Shown here: one piece after another, positions 45,829-58,258 of the stretch | Numbering within the stretch: position 1 is the first letter of the stretch | Layout of the letters: each line of letters opens with the position of its first letter | Assembly: GCA_000751835.1 (NCBI GenBank) | Contig: CCMQ01000026.1 | Span: 1-64,000 of the forward strand | Direction of reading: 5' to 3' | DNA: 64,000 nucleotides | Source of the DNA: Necropsobacter rosorum | Lineage (GTDB): Bacteria; Pseudomonadota; Gammaproteobacteria; Enterobacterales; Pasteurellaceae | The notes under the pieces: generated by a model | The model's database searches: none | The model's input: the letters and a program-made list of their open reading frames with translations, nothing else | Told to the model about the DNA's origin: nothing | Program-made: the position numbers and the translations under genes

Positions 45829-47352
45829 CTACTGAAATCCTTTAGCACTGGCTAATACAAGATTTGCTTCATTTGTTTCGTTTCTCTTCACATCCGCAGT
45901 TAATTTACCGTTGGACATCACTAAAATTCGATCGGACACCGCCATAATTTCTTTTAAATCCGACGTGGAAAATAAAATACCGATACCCTGTTGAGATAAC
46001 TTAACCATCATCTCAAACACGTCTGCTTTAGCCCCGATATCGATTCCCCGGGTCGGTTCATCCAGTAATAACACTTTAGGTTCGGTCAACAGCGAACGCC
46101 CAATGACGACTTTTTGTTGATTACCACCGCTAAGTGCTTGAATTTCTACCTGAGGTGAAGATACTTTGATCGAAAGTTCTTTAATTGCAGAATCAATTGC
46201 GTGTTTTTCATCCACATCAGAAATCACCATATTTCCTTTTAACCGCTTCCATAAACTGGATATGGTTAGGTTATTACCTACGGAACTAACCGGAAAAATA
46301 CCGGAACGCTTACGATCTTCCGGTACTAATCCTAACCCCATTTTAATCCGGTTAGTTGTTGAAGTGTTTTCATTAATAATGATGCCATTCAGTGAAAAGC
46401 GCCCCGAATATTCTGCTTTGCCAAGCAGGCACTCGAATAGTTCTGTTCTGCCTGCCCCCATCAAACCGTAAATACCGACAATTTCGCCTGCTTTTAAAAA
46501 GAAAGAGACATCATCCACCACCTTATTTTCTGATTCGTTAATACAGGTAATATGTTCTGCCTCCAGTATTTTAGGACCAAACTCACGACTTTCCGGTAGA
46601 AAATCCGTCACCGGATCGCTGCCTAACATCTCTCTAACAATCCAAGGCACGTCAATATCTTTTACTGCCGCCTCCGACTGAAATTTTCCGTCACGCAAAA
46701 TGGTGATATAAGTACCGATTTCCATCAATTCTTCCAAACGGTGAGAAATATAGATAATGGAAACGCCCTGTAAAGTTAACTCGCGAATCACATTAAACAG
46801 AATTTGTACTTCAGTTTTGCTCAAGGCAGAGGTCGGTTCGTCTAAAATCAAAATATCAATTTTTCCGGCCAGCGCTTTGGCAATTTCAATTAGCTGTTTT
46901 TGCCCAACTTTTAAATTGGAGACAATTTCATTCGGATCAATATGCTGTTTCAATCGTTTAAGTAATGCCTTGCTGACCTCGTACTGCGTTTTAGTATCTA
47001 TCGGCGCAATACCGGACTGAATTTCACGCCCGAGGAAAATATTCTCCATAACGCTAAGGTTTTCAGATAAATTCAGTTCCTGATGTACCATACCGATGCC
47101 ATGCTCCGCTGCATTACGAGTACTCGTGATTTCCACTTTCCGCCCATTAATAAATAATTCCCCCAATGTCGGTCGCTGTACACCAGCCAGGATTTTCATC
47201 AACGTCGATTTTCCCGCCCCGTTTTCACCGATGATCACATTCACTGCACCACGGTAAACCTTATAACTGACATCATCTAGCGCCTTAGTACCCGGAAAGA
47301 TCATAGAAATATGCTCTGCGCGCATTATCACGTCTTCATTCTTAATATTCAC
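45829..47352 (-). CDS. Ribose-type ABC ATPase of the apiose locus
   Basis: A 507-residue double ATPase of the RbsA family. The N-terminal half has [17 protein letters not shown] and DILILDEPTSALS. The C-terminal half has [16 protein letters not shown] and VLLLDEPTRGIDIGAK. It starts at MNIKNEDVIMRAEHIS, though the internal Met ten codons on is also possible, and lies 17 bp after the DUF2291 gene. It energises import together with the neighbouring permease. Confidence 0.88.
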   Translation of the reverse strand: MNIKNEDVIMRAEHISMIFPGTKALDDVSYKVYRGAVNVIIGENGAGKSTLMKILAGVQRPTLGELFINGRKVEITSTRNAAEHGIGMVHQELNLSENLSVMENIFLGREIQSGIAPIDTKTQYEVSKALLKRLKQHIDPNEIVSNLKVGQKQLIEIAKALAGKIDILILDEPTSALSKTEVQILFNVIRELTLQGVSIIYISHRLEELMEIGTYITILRDGKFQSEAAVKDIDVPWIVREMLGSDPVTDFLPESREFGPKILEAEHITCINESENKVVDDVSFFLKAGEIVGIYGLMGAGRTELFECLLGKAEYSGRFSLNGIIINENTSTTNRIKMGLGLVPEDRKRSGIFPVSSVGNNLTISSLWKRLKGNMVISDVDEKHAIDSAIKELSIKVSSPQVEIQALSGGNQQKVVIGRSLLTEPKVLLLDEPTRGIDIGAKADVFEMMVKLSQQGIGILFSTSDLKEIMAVSDRILVMSNGKLTADVKRNETNEANLVLASAKGFQ

Positions 47353-47369
47353 AATGCTTACCTTCCATA

Positions 47370-47960
47370 TTATTCCGATTTAATGATTTCGAGCGGAACC
47401 ACATCTTGAATCTGATTATTTTTAATAGTAAGTGCGGTCAGAATTTCGATCGTTTTTCCGGCTTCAAAACTGCCGGATGAAGTCGTATTATGAACAGCTT
47501 TCTTATTAAGCTCTTTTGATAATTTTGCAAACTGAATCTGGTTTTTAAACTGATCAAAACTGATCATTACGGAAGCATCACGAATCGCGTTTCCGCGAAC
47601 AGTAGGGCCGGACTGAAGCGTTATAGTCTGCCCGCCGGTGTTGAGTGTAACATTTTGTTTTTCATCAATACTCTCAATAATACCGCGTAGAATAACAAAA
47701 TAACTCTTATCGTTTTGTGCATCAGCCATAAGTACTTCTGGTGTAATAGCAGAAGATTTCGCATTCTGTAGCAGATTCGGCCAGATTTTATCTGCAATGG
47801 TTTTCGGTTCCATATTTTTAAATGACGCCGCTTCCTCGGCTGACATCGGAATAATTGGTTTTCCATTATCGTCTAAGGAAACCACTTCACAGGCAGTAAT
47901 AAAAAAACAGCTTAATAATGCGACAAAAGAGACAGTCAATTTTCTATTATTGGTTGCCAT
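47370..47960 (-). CDS. DUF2291 predicted periplasmic lipoprotein
   Basis: A 196-residue protein with a lipoprotein signal peptide (hydrophobic stretch, then FFITAC, lipid Cys near residue 24). A DUF2291-type domain follows that includes GRGIIE-like and TGGQTITLQSGPTVRGNAIRD stretches. DUF2291 proteins recur beside ribose-type ABC transporters, so it is probably an accessory anchored in the periplasm, but its biochemical role is unknown. It sits between the binding-protein and ATPase genes. One uptake signal lies inside (47430-47438). Confidence 0.75.
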   Translation of the reverse strand: MATNNRKLTVSFVALLSCFFITACEVVSLDDNGKPIIPMSAEEAASFKNMEPKTIADKIWPNLLQNAKSSAITPEVLMADAQNDKSYFVILRGIIESIDEKQNVTLNTGGQTITLQSGPTVRGNAIRDASVMISFDQFKNQIQFAKLSKELNKKAVHNTTSSGSFEAGKTIEILTALTIKNNQIQDVVPLEIIKSE

Positions 47961-48029
47961 AATTCCTCCTGCTTTCGCTTATTTCAGGGCATTCCCAAGT
48001 GAATACCCCGAATAAATAAGACCGATCAA

Positions 48030-48989
<960 letters not shown>

Positions 48990-48993
48990 TTAA

Positions 48994-49025
48994 TGAATAT
49001 TTATTCGCACTTGTTTATATATTCA
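48994..49025. promoter_or_regulatory. Operator candidate before the apiose operon
   Basis: GAATATTTATTC (48995-49006) and TATATATTCA (49016-49025), together forming TGAATAT...ATATTCA (48994-49025), share words with the palindrome at 44718-44745. Located 26-57 bp upstream of the binding-protein start, a suitable place for regulator contact. Confidence 0.45.
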
Positions 49026-49076
49026 ATAACAATGTAAACCTTTCGGTTAAAGAGAGCAAATACGGAATTACAAAAA

Positions 49077-49092
49077 AGTGATTTACATCACA
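49077..49092. promoter_or_regulatory. CRP site of the apiose operon
   Basis: AGTGATTTACATCACA matches the TGTGA-N6-TCACA core in 9 of 10 positions and lies 109 bp upstream of the binding-protein start, in the gap before the regulator gene's 3' end. Confidence 0.65.
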
Positions 49093-49187
49093 GAATTTAT
49101 TTTGCAATAACAGTGAGAGTTAATAGAGTAAACGCTTATGGAATAGCAATGATAGAGACTGAACATTGCTATATCATAGGTAAGAAA

Positions 49188-50144
49188 TCAATCTGACAGT
49201 AGTTGTCGAGCAGCAATTTTATCAATCACTAATACGTCAATATAGCCGCCATTTAAGGCACCTTTAATCGCATTGACCTTTTCTTTTCCACCGGCGAGAG
49301 CTATGACACGCGGACATTTCTTAATAAGTTGTAAATCCATCCCTAACACAGGATCATCCTCCTGTGCTAACACAGGCACCCCATTTTGATCAAAATAGTG
49401 CAAACAAATATCCCCAACTGCTCCTTTGGCTGCAAGTAACCCGAGCATATCTTTATCGTAAAACAACCCGGAATTTTTCAACAATTGTGATGGTTCCAAC
49501 ATTCCGATACCAACAATGGCCAAATCAATTTGCGCAAATAATTCCTGAACTTTTGCCACTTCGGGTGTATTTAATAATTCTTCTTTATAATTAACGTCCC
49601 CGTCTCGGCTAAAACTCTGTGCCGGCAAGAGGTAAGCGGAACAGTTTAGCTTATCGGCCAATTCATAAGTTAAAAAATTTGCTTGTACATTACCGTTAAG
49701 CCCAACGCCACCCAATAACTGAACCACCGCTTTTGCTTTAATATTCAGCGGTAATAACGTCTCCAGCATAGCTTTAATCGTACCGCTCCAAGCAGAAATA
49801 CCGACCAATGTATCCGGCAATAACGTCACTTGTAAATAGTAAGCCGCAGCTGAGCCAATAGCAGTTTTAATTTTCAAATCATCGTCTTCTTCACTGATAT
49901 CAACGACAATGGCCTGAGAAAGGTTGTATTTTTTCTGAATTTGCTGTTCTAGTTCAAGAAAAGTATTCGCAGGTGGGATAATACTGATTTTAACGATCCC
50001 TTCAGCAATACACCTCGCTAGAGAACGGGAAACAAAAGATTGAGAAAGGTTTAATTTTTTAGCAATATCCGTTTGTTTTAACTTTTCCGTATAATATAGC
50101 GTCGCTATTTTAGTTAGAAGTCGCTTTTCATCAAGTATTGACAT
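49188..50144 (-). CDS. SorC-family transcriptional regulator, predicted apiose operon regulator
   Basis: A 318-residue SorC/DeoR-like regulator. An N-terminal HTH of the Crp/MarR-like class (KQTDIAKKLNLSQSFVSRSLARC, about 24-46) is followed by the sugar-binding domain (about 60-315). That domain has VGISAWSGTIKAMLETL, GGVGLNGNVQANFLTYELAD and IALAGGKEKVNAIKGAL. SorC proteins usually bind a phosphorylated sugar as inducer; here an apulose phosphate would fit. It is upstream of the operon on the same strand with its own start, and 219 bp of control DNA lie between it and the binding-protein gene. Confidence 0.85.
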   Translation of the reverse strand: MSILDEKRLLTKIATLYYTEKLKQTDIAKKLNLSQSFVSRSLARCIAEGIVKISIIPPANTFLELEQQIQKKYNLSQAIVVDISEEDDDLKIKTAIGSAAAYYLQVTLLPDTLVGISAWSGTIKAMLETLLPLNIKAKAVVQLLGGVGLNGNVQANFLTYELADKLNCSAYLLPAQSFSRDGDVNYKEELLNTPEVAKVQELFAQIDLAIVGIGMLEPSQLLKNSGLFYDKDMLGLLAAKGAVGDICLHYFDQNGVPVLAQEDDPVLGMDLQLIKKCPRVIALAGGKEKVNAIKGALNGGYIDVLVIDKIAARQLLSD

Positions 50145-50180
50145 AATTATTCATCTTTCAACTTACACATTAATTTAGAA

Positions 50181-50215
50181 CAAAAATAGCAGTATATCTT
50201 AACTATACTGCTATT
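50181..50215 (-). terminator. Intrinsic terminator after ribB
   Basis: Perfect 12-bp inverted repeat (AATAGCAGTATA / TATACTGCTATT, 7-base loop) followed on the minus strand by TTTTTG, 28 bp after the ribB stop. Confidence 0.8.
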
Positions 50216-50242
50216 AACTATAATAATGGTGAATAAAGAAAT

Positions 50243-50887
50243 TTAACAATGATATTTTTTACGGTAATAGATTAAATCTTCAATCGTCACTAACGCATAA
50301 CCGTGTTTTCTAACAAATTCGATCAATTCCGGCGCTCTCGCCATGGATCCGTCATCGTTGGTGATTTCACAAATGACCCCGGCCTGTTTATAGCCGGCTA
50401 GGCGGGCTAAATCGATTGCCGCTTCCGTATGGCCGTTACGGGTCAAAACGCCGTTATCCGCCGCTCTTAACGGGAAAATATGGCCCGGTCGGTGTAAATC
50501 TGCCGGTTTGGCCCCGTCGGCAATCGCGGCTTTAACCGTTGTCACGCGATCGGCGGCGGAAACGCCGGTGGTTACGCCCTCGGCGGCTTCAATGGTGACG
50601 GTGAAGGCGGTTTTATTAACGCTGGTGTTGTGCTGTACCATTGGCGGTAAATCAAGTTGCTTGCACAGTTCGTCAGTTATGCACAAACAAACGATGCCGC
50701 TGCCGTAACGGATAAGTTTTGCCATTTGTTCTGTGGTAATCGTTTCGGCAGGGAAAATCAAATCGCCTTCATTTTCACGATTTTCATCATCTAAAACTAA
50801 AACGCCGTTACCTTGTTTGAAGGCGGCAATCGCGTTTTCGACACGTTGTTCGGCATCGCCGAAAGGGGATAAAATTGACTGATTCAT
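50243..50887 (-). CDS. ribB: 3,4-dihydroxy-2-butanone 4-phosphate synthase RibB
   Basis: A 214-residue Mg2+-dependent enzyme converting ribulose 5-phosphate to 3,4-dihydroxy-2-butanone 4-phosphate plus formate, for riboflavin synthesis. Landmarks are [20 protein letters not shown] (metal and substrate acidic residues), [36 protein letters not shown] and [16 protein letters not shown]. It is a stand-alone RibB without a RibA domain. An FMN riboswitch and an intrinsic terminator lie in its leader. It is divergent from ubiK, as in E. coli. Confidence 0.95.
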   Translation of the reverse strand: MNQSILSPFGDAEQRVENAIAAFKQGNGVLVLDDENRENEGDLIFPAETITTEQMAKLIRYGSGIVCLCITDELCKQLDLPPMVQHNTSVNKTAFTVTIEAAEGVTTGVSAADRVTTVKAAIADGAKPADLHRPGHIFPLRAADNGVLTRNGHTEAAIDLARLAGYKQAGVICEITNDDGSMARAPELIEFVRKHGYALVTIEDLIYYRKKYHC

Positions 50888-50980
50888 AGTAAAATCCTTA
50901 ATTAAGTTAAACAGTTACCAGAATCAGGGCTGATGAGGAAAGATTATTTTTCTCGTTAAGGGTTAGCAAAACAATAACAA

Positions 50981-51012
50981 ATAAAAAGGCAGGTTTTGGC
51001 AACAAAACCTGT
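50981..51012 (-). terminator. Riboswitch-controlled terminator in the ribB leader
   Basis: Minus-strand stem CAGGTTTTG / CAAAACCTG (50990-51011) with a 4-base loop, followed by CCTTTTTATT. It lies between the FMN aptamer and ribB and is the likely expression platform for FMN-dependent premature termination. Confidence 0.75.
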
Positions 51013-51014
51013 TT

Positions 51015-51163
51015 ATTCTCTTCCATCCAGACTGTGACTGTCGGCTTTGGATTCACACCAAATCTGCTGACTTTGACGGCGCTATCGGCGCGCATCAAAC
51101 GCTCGTGGGCTCGTATCGGATACTTACCACCGGTAGGGAATTCCGCCCTGCCCTGAGAATGCG
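51015..51163 (-). promoter_or_regulatory. FMN riboswitch (RFN element)
   Basis: On the minus strand the leader carries the conserved RFN blocks in order: AGGGCGGAATTCCCTACCGG, TGGTAAGTATCC, GAGCCCACGAGCG, GTCAGCAGATTTGGTG, AATCCAAAGCCGACAGT and GTCTGGATGGAAGAGAA. A -10-like TATACT (51169-51174) precedes it. FMN binding should reduce ribB expression. Confidence 0.93.
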
Positions 51164-51268
51164 CGCTTAGTATAACGCAAACCGAATAGAGAAAAAATAT
51201 TTTTATTTGTAGCGGCAGGCAGCAAAGTTGCATACAATAGACAAAATCCGAAAAAATGTGAGGTCATT

Positions 51269-51520
51269 ATGCTTAATCCGAAAAAAATAGAGCAAATCAT
51301 ACAACAAATTCAAGACAGCCTGCCGCAAGGTATTAAAGATCTCGGTCAAGATGCCGAAGCAAAACTGAAACAGACTTTACAAGCTCAGCTGGCCAAACTG
51401 GATTTGATCACACGGGAAGAATTTGATGTGCAAACTCAAGTACTTATGCGGACTCGCGAAAAGTTAAACGAATTGGAAAAACGTCTCGATCAACTGCTGC
51501 CGCAACAAAAAACCGAATAA
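51269..51520 (+). CDS. ubiK: Ubiquinone biosynthesis accessory factor UbiK
   Basis: An 83-residue BMFP/YqiC-family protein. It is amphipathic and helical: an N-terminal helix ([22 protein letters not shown]) leads to a C-terminal coiled coil ([30 protein letters not shown]). It forms an oligomer with UbiJ that supports the ubiquinone assembly complex. The gene starts after GTGAGGTC and is divergent from ribB, the same neighbourhood as in E. coli. An uptake signal (51527-51535) follows the stop codon. Confidence 0.9.
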   Translation: MLNPKKIEQIIQQIQDSLPQGIKDLGQDAEAKLKQTLQAQLAKLDLITREEFDVQTQVLMRTREKLNELEKRLDQLLPQQKTE

Positions 51521-51566
51521 ATTCCGACCGCACTTTTATCCCTAACCTGCGGTATTACACTCTTGA

Positions 51567-52874
<1,308 letters not shown>

Positions 52875-52882
52875 AAAATCTC

Positions 52883-53566
52883 ATGATTTTATTTGCGGGC
52901 GACCCGCACGGCAGTTTTAATCATCTTTATCCTTTTATCCGGCAAACAGAAAATATCGCCCTTGTGATACTTGGCGATTTACAATTAACCTCAACCGATG
53001 AATTAGATAAACTGGCTCAATATTGCGATGTCTGGTTTATCCACGGCAATCACGACAGTAAAACCGTGGCGGCCTTTGAAGCGTTATGGGGCAGCGCATG
53101 GAAACAGCGCAATCTACACGGTCGGGTAGTGACGATTCAGGGGCGGCGTATTGCCGGTTTGGGCGGCGTATTCCGCGGACAAATCTGGATGCCGCCAAAT
53201 AAAGCGCTTTTTTTTGATCCGATTCATTATTGTCAGTATTGTCCGCAGGAAAAAATCTGGCGCGGCGGTGTTCCGCTGCGTCACCGAACCTCTATTTTCC
53301 CGTCCGATATCGAAGCGCTGGAAACCCAGCAAGCGGATATTCTGATTTGTCACGAAGCCCCGAAACCGCATCCCGGCGGATTTCGAGTGATCAATCAATT
53401 AGCGGAAAAAATGGAAGTAACGCACATTTTTCACGGTCATCACCACGAAAATTTTGCTTATCATGATACGCGCGCCAATCTGCCTTATCAGATCACCAAT
53501 GTCGGCTTTCGCAGCGTATGTGATGAACAAGGTAATTATTTATTGCGCGGCATTGACGATCGATAG
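52883..53566 (+). CDS. Calcineurin-like metallophosphoesterase
   Basis: A 227-residue protein with the calcineurin-type metal motifs in order: FAGDPHGSF (residues 4-12), LGDLQL, FIHGNHD, ICHEAPKPHPGG and FHGHHHENFA. This makes it a two-metal phosphoesterase, cytoplasmic since there is no signal peptide. The substrate cannot be told from sequence. It starts 8 bp after nadR, so it is likely co-transcribed with it, and a link to nucleotide or NAD metabolism is possible but unproven. A pair of facing uptake signals after its stop probably terminates the operon. Confidence 0.82.
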   Translation: MILFAGDPHGSFNHLYPFIRQTENIALVILGDLQLTSTDELDKLAQYCDVWFIHGNHDSKTVAAFEALWGSAWKQRNLHGRVVTIQGRRIAGLGGVFRGQIWMPPNKALFFDPIHYCQYCPQEKIWRGGVPLRHRTSIFPSDIEALETQQADILICHEAPKPHPGGFRVINQLAEKMEVTHIFHGHHHENFAYHDTRANLPYQITNVGFRSVCDEQGNYLLRGIDDR

Positions 53567-53583
53567 CGTGATTTACAGCAAAT

Positions 53584-53630
53584 AAAAGTGCGGTCAAAAA
53601 ATAATAAATTTTTCACCGCACTTTTTATTT
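53584..53630. terminator. Uptake-signal terminator after the phosphoesterase gene
   Basis: Arms AAAAGTGCGGTCAAAAA (53584-53600) and TTTTTCACCGCACTTTT (53609-53625) pair with one mismatch and are followed by TTATTT. A dual uptake-signal intrinsic terminator. Confidence 0.75.
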
Positions 53631-53732
53631 CTTCAAGCAATCCAACAATACTTAAGCTTGTTAATCACGGATGCCGTAATCAGAACCGCACAGGCCGAAC
53701 GATTTTCAGTCAGACGACAAATTTTGAAGCAA

Positions 53733-53759
53733 CAAAAAAGCCCACATTACTGTGAGCTT
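53733..53759 (-). terminator. Terminator of the alpha operon, after rplQ
   Basis: Minus-strand stem AAGCTCACA / TGTGGGCTT (53738-53759, one G-T pair) followed by TTTTTG, about 20 bp after the rplQ stop. Confidence 0.85.
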
Positions 53760-53780
53760 TCCAATTAGCTAAATAATAAA

Positions 53781-54203
<423 letters not shown>

Positions 54204-54214
54204 CTATGACCAAA

Positions 54215-55204
54215 CTAGTCTTCAGCAATACTTGCTGGTGGCCAATTCTCAAGGCGCATACCCAGTGACAAGCCGCGCGAAGCCAAAACATCCTTGATTT
54301 CGGTAAGTGATTTTTTACCAAGATTAGGGGTTTTTAATAACTCGACTTCAGTACGCTGCACTAAATCACCGATATAATGAATTGTTTCTGCTTTCAAACA
54401 GTTAGCAGAACGAACTGTCAACTCCAAGTCATCAACAGGACGTAACAAAATCGGATCGAATTCCGGTTTTTCTTCCTTGACTTCTGGTTGACGAACATCT
54501 CGCAAATCAACGAATGCATCCAGTTGCTCTGCTAAAATCGTTGCCGCACGGCGAATCGCCTCTTCCGGATCAATAGTACCGTTTGTTTCCAGCTCAATGA
54601 CTAACTTATCCAAGTCAGTACGTTGTTCGACACGTGCCGCTTCCACATTGTAAGCAATACGGTCAACCGGACTATAACAGGCATCTACCAATAAACGACC
54701 GATAGGACGTTCTTCATCCTGAGCGTGAACTCGGGCTGATGCCGGGACATATCCTCTGCCACGCTGAACGCGAATACGCATATTAATGGATGCGTTTTCA
54801 TCCGTTAAGTGACAGATGACATGATCAGGATTCACAATCTCAACATCGCCATCATGTACGATGTCTGCTGCAACAACAGGGCCAATTCCAGACTTGCTTA
54901 GTGTCAGAAAAACATTATCTTTGTTCTGTACTTTAACCGCTAGGCCTTTTAAGTTTAGAAGAACCTCAATAATATCTTCTTGAACACCTTCTTTACTACT
55001 ATATTCATGCAATACGCCATCAATTTCTACTTCAGTAACGGCACAACCCGGCATTGAAGACAGAAGAATACGACGCAATGCATTACCTAGAGTATGACCG
55101 AAGCCACGCTCTAACGGTTCTAAGATCACTTTAGCGTGAGTTGAGCTGATTTGCTCAATATCAACTAAACGTGGTTTTAAAAATTCTGTAACAGAACCCT
55201 GCAT
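54215..55204 (-). CDS. rpoA: RNA polymerase alpha subunit
   Basis: A 329-residue alpha subunit. The N-terminal domain (about 1-235) dimerises to start polymerase assembly, and the C-terminal domain (about 250-329) contacts UP elements and activators such as CRP. Landmarks are [40 protein letters not shown], and in the C-terminal domain [20 protein letters not shown] and [21 protein letters not shown]. Length equals the E. coli protein. Embedded in the alpha operon. Confidence 0.98.
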   Translation of the reverse strand: MQGSVTEFLKPRLVDIEQISSTHAKVILEPLERGFGHTLGNALRRILLSSMPGCAVTEVEIDGVLHEYSSKEGVQEDIIEVLLNLKGLAVKVQNKDNVFLTLSKSGIGPVVAADIVHDGDVEIVNPDHVICHLTDENASINMRIRVQRGRGYVPASARVHAQDEERPIGRLLVDACYSPVDRIAYNVEAARVEQRTDLDKLVIELETNGTIDPEEAIRRAATILAEQLDAFVDLRDVRQPEVKEEKPEFDPILLRPVDDLELTVRSANCLKAETIHYIGDLVQRTEVELLKTPNLGKKSLTEIKDVLASRGLSLGMRLENWPPASIAED

Positions 55205-55236
55205 TTTATCCTCTCTTTGCTACGAAGCTTTAACTA

Positions 55237-55857
55237 TTATTTAGAATAAAGCTCAACGATCAGATGTTCGTTAATGTCTGCTGATAAATCAGAACGTTCA
55301 GGAACACGTTTGAACACACCTTCCATTTTAGCAGCATCAACTTCCAACCAGGTTGGTTTTTCTCTTTGTTCTGCTAATTCCAGTGATGCTTTAATGCGTG
55401 CTTGTTTTTTCGATTTTTCACGAACAGCAACAACATCATCAACTGAGACTTGGAAAGATGGGATATTAACTACACGACCATTTACAACAATCGCTTTGTG
55501 GCTCACTAACTGACGAGCCTCGGCACGAGTTGCAGCAAAGCCCATGCGATAAACAACGTTATCCAATCGACCTTCCAATAACACCAGTAAATTCTCACCG
55601 GTATTACCTTTTAAGCGGTTTGCTTCCTTATAGTAGTTACGGAATTGACGTTCTAAAATACCATAGATACGACGAACTTTTTGTTTTTCACGTAACTGAC
55701 TACCATAGTCTGACAAACGCGGTTTACGAGCACCGTGTTGACCGGGTGCTGTATCAATTTTACATTTTGAATCAATCGCGCGCACACCTGACTTAAGGAA
55801 TAAGTCAGTGCCTTCACGACGGCTTAGCTTGAGTTTAGGACCCAAATATCTTGCCAT
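55237..55857 (-). CDS. rpsD: 30S ribosomal protein S4
   Basis: A 206-residue S4 that nucleates assembly of the small-subunit body and represses its own operon by binding the leader before rpsM. The start [19 protein letters not shown] and the S4 RNA-binding block ([26 protein letters not shown]) are clear. No zinc cysteine motif is present in the N-terminal region, as in E. coli. Confidence 0.98.
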   Translation of the reverse strand: MARYLGPKLKLSRREGTDLFLKSGVRAIDSKCKIDTAPGQHGARKPRLSDYGSQLREKQKVRRIYGILERQFRNYYKEANRLKGNTGENLLVLLEGRLDNVVYRMGFAATRAEARQLVSHKAIVVNGRVVNIPSFQVSVDDVVAVREKSKKQARIKASLELAEQREKPTWLEVDAAKMEGVFKRVPERSDLSADINEHLIVELYSK

Positions 55858-55886
55858 TTTCTTTCTCCAACTATCCTATGACGCCA

Positions 55887-56276
<390 letters not shown>

Positions 56277-56291
56277 TTAAATTTACCCCGA

Positions 56292-56648
56292 TTATTTCTT
56301 GATCGGCTTACGAGGACCCTTACGGGTACGCGCATTAGTTTTAGTACGTTGACCACGTACCGGTAAACTACGACGATGACGTAAACCACGATAACAGCCT
56401 AAATCCAACAGGCGTTTAATGTTAAGTGTTACTTCACGGCGTAAGTCACCTTCAACGGTAAATTTACCAACTTCGTCACGCAGTTTATCAATCTGCTCTT
56501 CAGACAATTCGCTGATCTTAACATCTTCGGCAATTCCCGCAGCGGCACAAATGGCTTTTGAACGGGTTTTACCGATACCGTAAATTGCAGTTAAAGCGAT
56601 TACAGCGTGTTTGTGATCAGGAATGTTAATGCCTGCAATACGGGCCAC
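56292..56648 (-). CDS. rpsM: 30S ribosomal protein S13
   Basis: A 118-residue S13, contacting tRNA and the large subunit at the head. Landmarks are [20 protein letters not shown] and the basic tail [20 protein letters not shown]. First gene of the alpha operon, preceded by the folded S4-responsive leader. Confidence 0.98.
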   Translation of the reverse strand: MARIAGINIPDHKHAVIALTAIYGIGKTRSKAICAAAGIAEDVKISELSEEQIDKLRDEVGKFTVEGDLRREVTLNIKRLLDLGCYRGLRHRRSLPVRGQRTKTNARTRKGPRKPIKK

Positions 56649-56730
56649 TATGCACTCCTATATTTTAACTGATTTGATATACTGATCTTGAAAAGCCCGT
56701 TTTCAGGATACTCAAACAGTATATCAAGGA
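56640..56730 (-). promoter_or_regulatory. Alpha operon leader, S4 repressor target
   Basis: On the minus strand, TTGAGTATCCTGAAAACGGG with the following CTTTTCA matches the E. coli alpha-operon leader that folds into the S4-binding pseudoknot. Here an inner TGAAAA/TTTTCA helix (56689-56705) is enclosed by a perfect 10-bp helix TGATATACTG/CAGTATATCA (56675-56684 with 56717-56726), with a GGAGTGCATAGTG start region for rpsM just after it. Confidence 0.85.
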
Positions 56731-56787
56731 CATAAATGAGCTGAGCATTATATATGCCCAGCCGGTTCTTTGCAAGAAAAATGTCAA

Positions 56788-56901
56788 TTAACCTTGACGT
56801 TGCTTATGTTTAGGATCACTGCACAAAACGCGTACAACACCTTCACGTTTCACAATTTTACAGTTACGACATAATTTCTTAACGGAAGCACGAACTTTCA
56901 T
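56788..56901 (-). CDS. rpmJ: 50S ribosomal protein L36
   Basis: A 37-residue L36 of the zinc-binding type: start [19 protein letters not shown] and end [11 protein letters not shown] supply the three Cys and one His zinc ligands. Too short for the usual ORF length cut-off. It lies 24 bp after secY, in the standard place between the spc and alpha operons. Confidence 0.96.
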   Translation of the reverse strand: MKVRASVKKLCRNCKIVKREGVVRVLCSDPKHKQRQG

Positions 56902-56925
56902 TGCTTATCCCTTTATCTATACGGA

Positions 56926-58251
56926 CTATTGTCCGAAACCTTTCAGGTTTGCTTTTTTCAGCGCAGATTCATATTTCGTCGACATTAAGTGACTCTGAAC
57001 CTGAACGATGAAATCCATAATTACCACTACAACGATCAGTAAAGACGTTCCACCGAAGTAGAATTGTACGTTCCAGGCTGATGTCATAATATAAGGAACT
57101 AAACACACGAATGTGATATATAAACCGCCGATTAACGTTAAGCGGGTCATAATTTTATCAATATACCGTGATGTCTGTTCACCGGGTCTAATTCCGGGTA
57201 TAAATGCACCCGATTTTTTCAGATTATCTGCTGTATCGCGCGGATTATATTGCATTGCCGTGTAAAAGAAGCTGAAGAAGATAATCGCTACCGCATAGAC
57301 AATCAAATATAACGGCTGTCCGGGATGTAATAACATCGACAGATCAGTTAACCACTCTAAACTTGAACCCTGACCGAACCATGATGTAATGGTCGCAGGG
57401 AACAGGATAATACTTGAAGCAAAAATTGCCGGAATAACCCCGGCCATATTCACTTTTAACGGTAAATGAGTGGTATGTCCGCCCAAAATCTGACGACCTT
57501 GCTGGCGTTTAGCATATTCAACTTTAATTCTGCGTTGTCCTCTTTCGACGAAAACGACAAAATAAGTCACTGCAAAAACAATAACGGCGATCAACAAGAG
57601 AACTAATAGATGCATTTGCCCTTGACGAGCCTGCTCAATAGTCTGACCAATCGCTGAAGGAAGGCCCGCAACGATCCCCGCAAAAATAATTAAAGAAATC
57701 CCGTTACCGATACCGCGTTCAGTAATCTGCTCGCCCAACCACATCAGGAACATCGTTCCGGTGACAAGGCTGATGACCGCAGTAAAATAAAAACCGAAAC
57801 CAAGGTTAGGCACTAAGCCCGGTAACATATTCGGCAATCCGGTAGAAATCCCGATTGCCTGAATAGTGGCAAGAACTAAAGTCGAATAACGCGTATATTT
57901 ACTGATTTTACGACGTCCGCTCTCACCTTCTTTCTTTAATTCAGCTAATGCCGGGTGAACCGTCGCCAATAATTGAATAATAATCGATGCCGAAATATAT
58001 GGCATGATACCTAATGCAAAAATTGACGCGCGACTCAATGCACCACCGGAAAACATGTTAAACATATCAATGATGGTGCCTTTTTGTTGTTCAAGTAATT
58101 GAGCTAACACGGCTGCATCAATACCAGGAACCGGAATGAAAGAACCAATACGGAATACAATCAGTGCACCTAGTACAAATAACAATCTGCTTTTCAGTTC
58201 ACCTGTACCGCTTTGTGTACTTCTAGTTTGATAACCTGGTTGCTTAGCCAT
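56926..58251 (-). CDS. secY: Protein translocase channel subunit SecY
   Basis: A 441-residue inner-membrane channel of the Sec translocon with ten transmembrane segments. Landmarks are [24 protein letters not shown] (TM1), the plug-region [41 protein letters not shown] and the cytoplasmic [18 protein letters not shown] loop that engages the ribosome and SecA. It follows rplO by 7 bp within the spc operon, as usual. Confidence 0.98.
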   Translation of the reverse strand: MAKQPGYQTRSTQSGTGELKSRLLFVLGALIVFRIGSFIPVPGIDAAVLAQLLEQQKGTIIDMFNMFSGGALSRASIFALGIMPYISASIIIQLLATVHPALAELKKEGESGRRKISKYTRYSTLVLATIQAIGISTGLPNMLPGLVPNLGFGFYFTAVISLVTGTMFLMWLGEQITERGIGNGISLIIFAGIVAGLPSAIGQTIEQARQGQMHLLVLLLIAVIVFAVTYFVVFVERGQRRIKVEYAKRQQGRQILGGHTTHLPLKVNMAGVIPAIFASSIILFPATITSWFGQGSSLEWLTDLSMLLHPGQPLYLIVYAVAIIFFSFFYTAMQYNPRDTADNLKKSGAFIPGIRPGEQTSRYIDKIMTRLTLIGGLYITFVCLVPYIMTSAWNVQFYFGGTSLLIVVVVIMDFIVQVQSHLMSTKYESALKKANLKGFGQ

Positions 58252-58258
58252 TTGTTAA

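Noticed and set aside
50907-51233. Minus-strand open frame of 108 codons upstream of ribB
   Set aside because: It runs through the conserved FMN riboswitch and its terminator, so it is an RNA leader and not a gene.
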